From contig DATEAT010000205.1 of NCBI GenBank assembly GCA_035288225.1, forward strand, positions 1 through 7,091: 7,091 bases of DNA. The letters run 5' to 3'. This document shows positions 5,919 to 7,091 of the stretch, piece by piece. This DNA is from RBG-16-64-43 sp035288225 (lineage in GTDB: Bacteria; Chloroflexota; Anaerolineae; Anaerolineales; RBG-16-64-43). The translations under genes were made by a program, and so were the position numbers. The number at the start of each line of letters is the position of its first letter. Position 1 is the first letter of the stretch. Under the pieces are notes generated by a model that did no database searches, was not told where the DNA came from, and saw only the letters and a list, made by a program, of their open reading frames with translations.

Positions 5919-6364
5919 TGGTCTGGAAATCCATGCGCCTGGTGTTCGTCTTGATGGCCGTGCTTATTTTCGTGGCTGCGGCCACGGCCGTGGCGGCAGC
6001 CAACACCGTGCCGGCCACGAGACTCGGCGATTCGACCCGGGGGGTAACTCCCAACGATTTTAGACCTTCGGAGTGCAACGCAATCTTCATCACCAACTTG
6101 ATCGTTGGATCGGGAAATATCAATGGGACTCCGGGCAACGATCTGATCTTGGGTAGTTCAGGCGACGACCGGATCAACATGGGCGCGGGCAATGACTGTG
6201 TCCTGGGCGGCTCGGGCGCCGACAGCATCAACGGCGGATCAGGGGAAGACGTATTGATTGGCGGGCTGGGCGATGACGATCTGGACGGCGGCCAGGGAAC
6301 TGACAGTTGTTATGCCGCGGGCGGCACCGACACGTTTACTCGTTGCGAAGCGGAGTATCCATAG
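5915..6364 (+). CDS. Small secreted RTX-repeat (hemolysin-type calcium-binding) protein
   Basis: 149 aa. The N-terminus has a signal peptide (MMVWKSMR, then a hydrophobic core at about 8-28 ending AVAAA), followed by NTVPATRLGD, which matches the NTVPxTxxGD of the first gene at identical residue positions 30-39. Residues 74-136 are seven contiguous nonapeptides of the form GxDxxxxGx (GNDLILGSS, GDDRINMGA, GNDCVLGGS, GADSINGGS, GEDVLIGGL, GDDDLDGGQ, GTDSCYAAG). These form a Ca2+-binding parallel beta-roll in RTX proteins. Cys at 54, 95, 132 and 144 may pair. The start ATG overlaps the preceding stop (ATGA) and AGGA sits 6 bases upstream, so translation is probably coupled to the fusion protein; the ATG at 5918 is an alternative start. 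A Sec signal instead of type I secretion is unusual for RTX proteins. Calcium would trigger folding outside the cell. Confidence 0.9.
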   Translation: MMVWKSMRLVFVLMAVLIFVAAATAVAAANTVPATRLGDSTRGVTPNDFRPSECNAIFITNLIVGSGNINGTPGNDLILGSSGDDRINMGAGNDCVLGGSGADSINGGSGEDVLIGGLGDDDLDGGQGTDSCYAAGGTDTFTRCEAEYP

Positions 6365-6396
6365 AGCGCACCCAGTTCAATGTGCCAGAAGCCAAC

Positions 6397-6430
6397 CGGG
6401 GCTGCCTATGTCAGGCAGCCCCGCGCTTTT
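6397..6430 (+). terminator. Rho-independent terminator of the secretion operon
   Basis: A perfect 11-bp stem, CGGGGCTGCCT (6397-6407) and AGGCAGCCCCG (6413-6423), with a 5-base loop ATGTC, followed by CGC and TTTT (6427-6430). It lies about 32 bases after the RTX stop codon. The U-tract is short and displaced by three bases, but the stem is very stable. Confidence 0.85.
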
Positions 6431-6480
6431 CCGTGTACGGAATGGGGAGGAGAGCCGCGGCCCTCATCATGCCTCGGCGA

Positions 6481-6506
6481 CCCGCCAATGTTGTTGGCTT
6501 GGCGGG
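6481..6506. repeat. Inverted repeat between convergent genes
   Basis: CCCGCCAA (6481-6488) and TTGGCGGG (6499-6506) form a perfect 8-bp stem with a 10-base loop. It lies about 57 bases past the glycosidase stop on the minus strand. It could end that transcript or stabilise its 3' end, although no T-tract follows on either strand. Confidence 0.4.
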
Positions 6507-6562
6507 CCGAAACGCGGACGTCAATCGGGCGGGTCGCGAGGCGAGCCCGTTGCCCAAGGATC

Positions 6563-7091
6563 TCAGCCGGGAAACAGGCGCGCCAGAAGTCCGGGAGCGT
6601 AGCGGCCTGTGATCGCGCTCGAGATCCCGTTCTCCCTGCAAATCTCGGCGAAGAGATGGGCCGAGGGGCGGGCGGTACGCACCTGCGTCTCCGGGTCAAG
6701 CGCCCACAGGCCGAAGCGTTGGGTCCAGCCGCGCTCCCACTCGAAGTTGTCCACCAGCGTCCAGTGGTAGTAGCCCCTCACCGGCCAGGCAATATTGACC
6801 GCATGCCATACCTGGAGCAGATGCTGTAGAAGGTAGCGCGGGCGAAGCTGGTCTGCTGCGTCCTCCACCCCGTTCTCGGTGATGTAGATCGGCAGGCCGA
6901 GGCCGTGCGCCCAGCGCAGTGCGGCCGAGAGCCCCTCCGGCTCATTAGCCATGAAGCCGGTCGGGCTGACCTCCGCGCCGGGGGCAAAAAAGCGCCTGCC
7001 AAAGAGCTGCCCGGGCAGGCCTAGGTCGAAACGCACCTGATCGCGCGTGTAGTAGTTGAGGCCGAGGAAGTCGAGGGTTCCTGCCAGGGAC
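6563..7091 (-). CDS. Glycoside hydrolase family 1, beta-glucosidase type (C-terminal part)
   Basis: Hydrolyses beta-linked glycosides with retention of configuration; probably cytoplasmic, as is usual for the family. Only the last 175 residues are present, and the 5' end lies beyond the right edge. The frame runs open from the edge and begins with DFLGLNYYTR, a conserved GH1 segment. The catalytic nucleophile is the Glu in PIYITENGVED, and the aglycone/glycone-binding region GYYHWTLVDNFEWERGW-RFGL follows, as in typical family members. The acid/base Glu would lie in the missing half. The C-terminus (GRYAPGLLARLFPG) is somewhat longer than the usual end. The gene is convergent with the secretion operon and probably unrelated to it. 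The exact substrate cannot be told; beta-glucosidase, fucosidase or galactosidase activities all occur in the family. Confidence 0.93.
   Translation of the reverse strand, partial: SLAGTLDFLGLNYYTRDQVRFDLGLPGQLFGRRFFAPGAEVSPTGFMANEPEGLSAALRWAHGLGLPIYITENGVEDAADQLRPRYLLQHLLQVWHAVNIAWPVRGYYHWTLVDNFEWERGWTQRFGLWALDPETQVRTARPSAHLFAEICRENGISSAITGRYAPGLLARLFPG

Noticed and set aside
6431..6440. Palindrome CCGTGTACGG just after the terminator
   Set aside because: Arms of 4 bp with a 2-base centre are too short to support a function and could easily arise by chance.
6925..6960. NEP tripeptide in the glycosidase as the acid/base motif
   Set aside because: It lies only about 25 residues before the nucleophile motif TENG. 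The true acid/base NEP of GH1 is far upstream, in the part beyond the window.

Overview
The window is GC-rich bacterial DNA. It looks like Chloroflexota (Anaerolineae or a relative). That is an inference from three things: an HMG-CoA reductase of the Pseudomonas mevalonii type beside an archaeal/bacterial-type HMG-CoA synthase, a SipW/archaeal-type (Ser-His) signal peptidase, and a GH1 glycosidase. No ribosomal RNA or other phylogenetic marker is present, so the assignment is soft.

Left part (1-2484, minus strand): a two-gene mevalonate operon. HMG-CoA reductase (mvaA, 2484 to 1198) is followed after about 30 bases by HMG-CoA synthase (mvaS, 1167 to 55). Together they turn acetoacetyl-CoA plus acetyl-CoA into mevalonate. 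A good ribosome-binding site at the left edge, pointing out of the window, suggests that the operon continues. A non-coding stretch (2485-3020) separates this operon from the divergent one.

Centre (2927-6430, plus strand): what looks like one complete transcription unit, from a promoter with a TATACT -10 box to an 11-bp stem terminator. It holds (A) a small secreted protein of 118 aa; (B) a very unusual membrane protein of about 793 aa that joins a Ser-His signal peptidase, a DUF5305-like extracytoplasmic and juxtamembrane module, and a C-terminal EAL (c-di-GMP phosphodiesterase-type) domain; and (C) a small secreted RTX-repeat protein of 149 aa whose start overlaps the stop of B. Proteins A and C are otherwise unrelated. 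Both carry the same motif, NTVPxTxxGD, at the same distance from the N-terminus, immediately after the signal-peptide hydrophobic core. I infer a dedicated secretion module: B would process the exported A and C, and c-di-GMP bound to, or hydrolysed by, its cytoplasmic EAL domain would report on or control this. The EAL domain has a degenerate loop 6 (DN-FTAK in place of DD-FGTG), so sensing may be likelier than hydrolysis. This module is the most novel part of the window.

Right part (6563-7091, minus strand): the C-terminal 175 residues of a family 1 glycoside hydrolase (beta-glucosidase type), convergent with the secretion operon and cut by the window edge.
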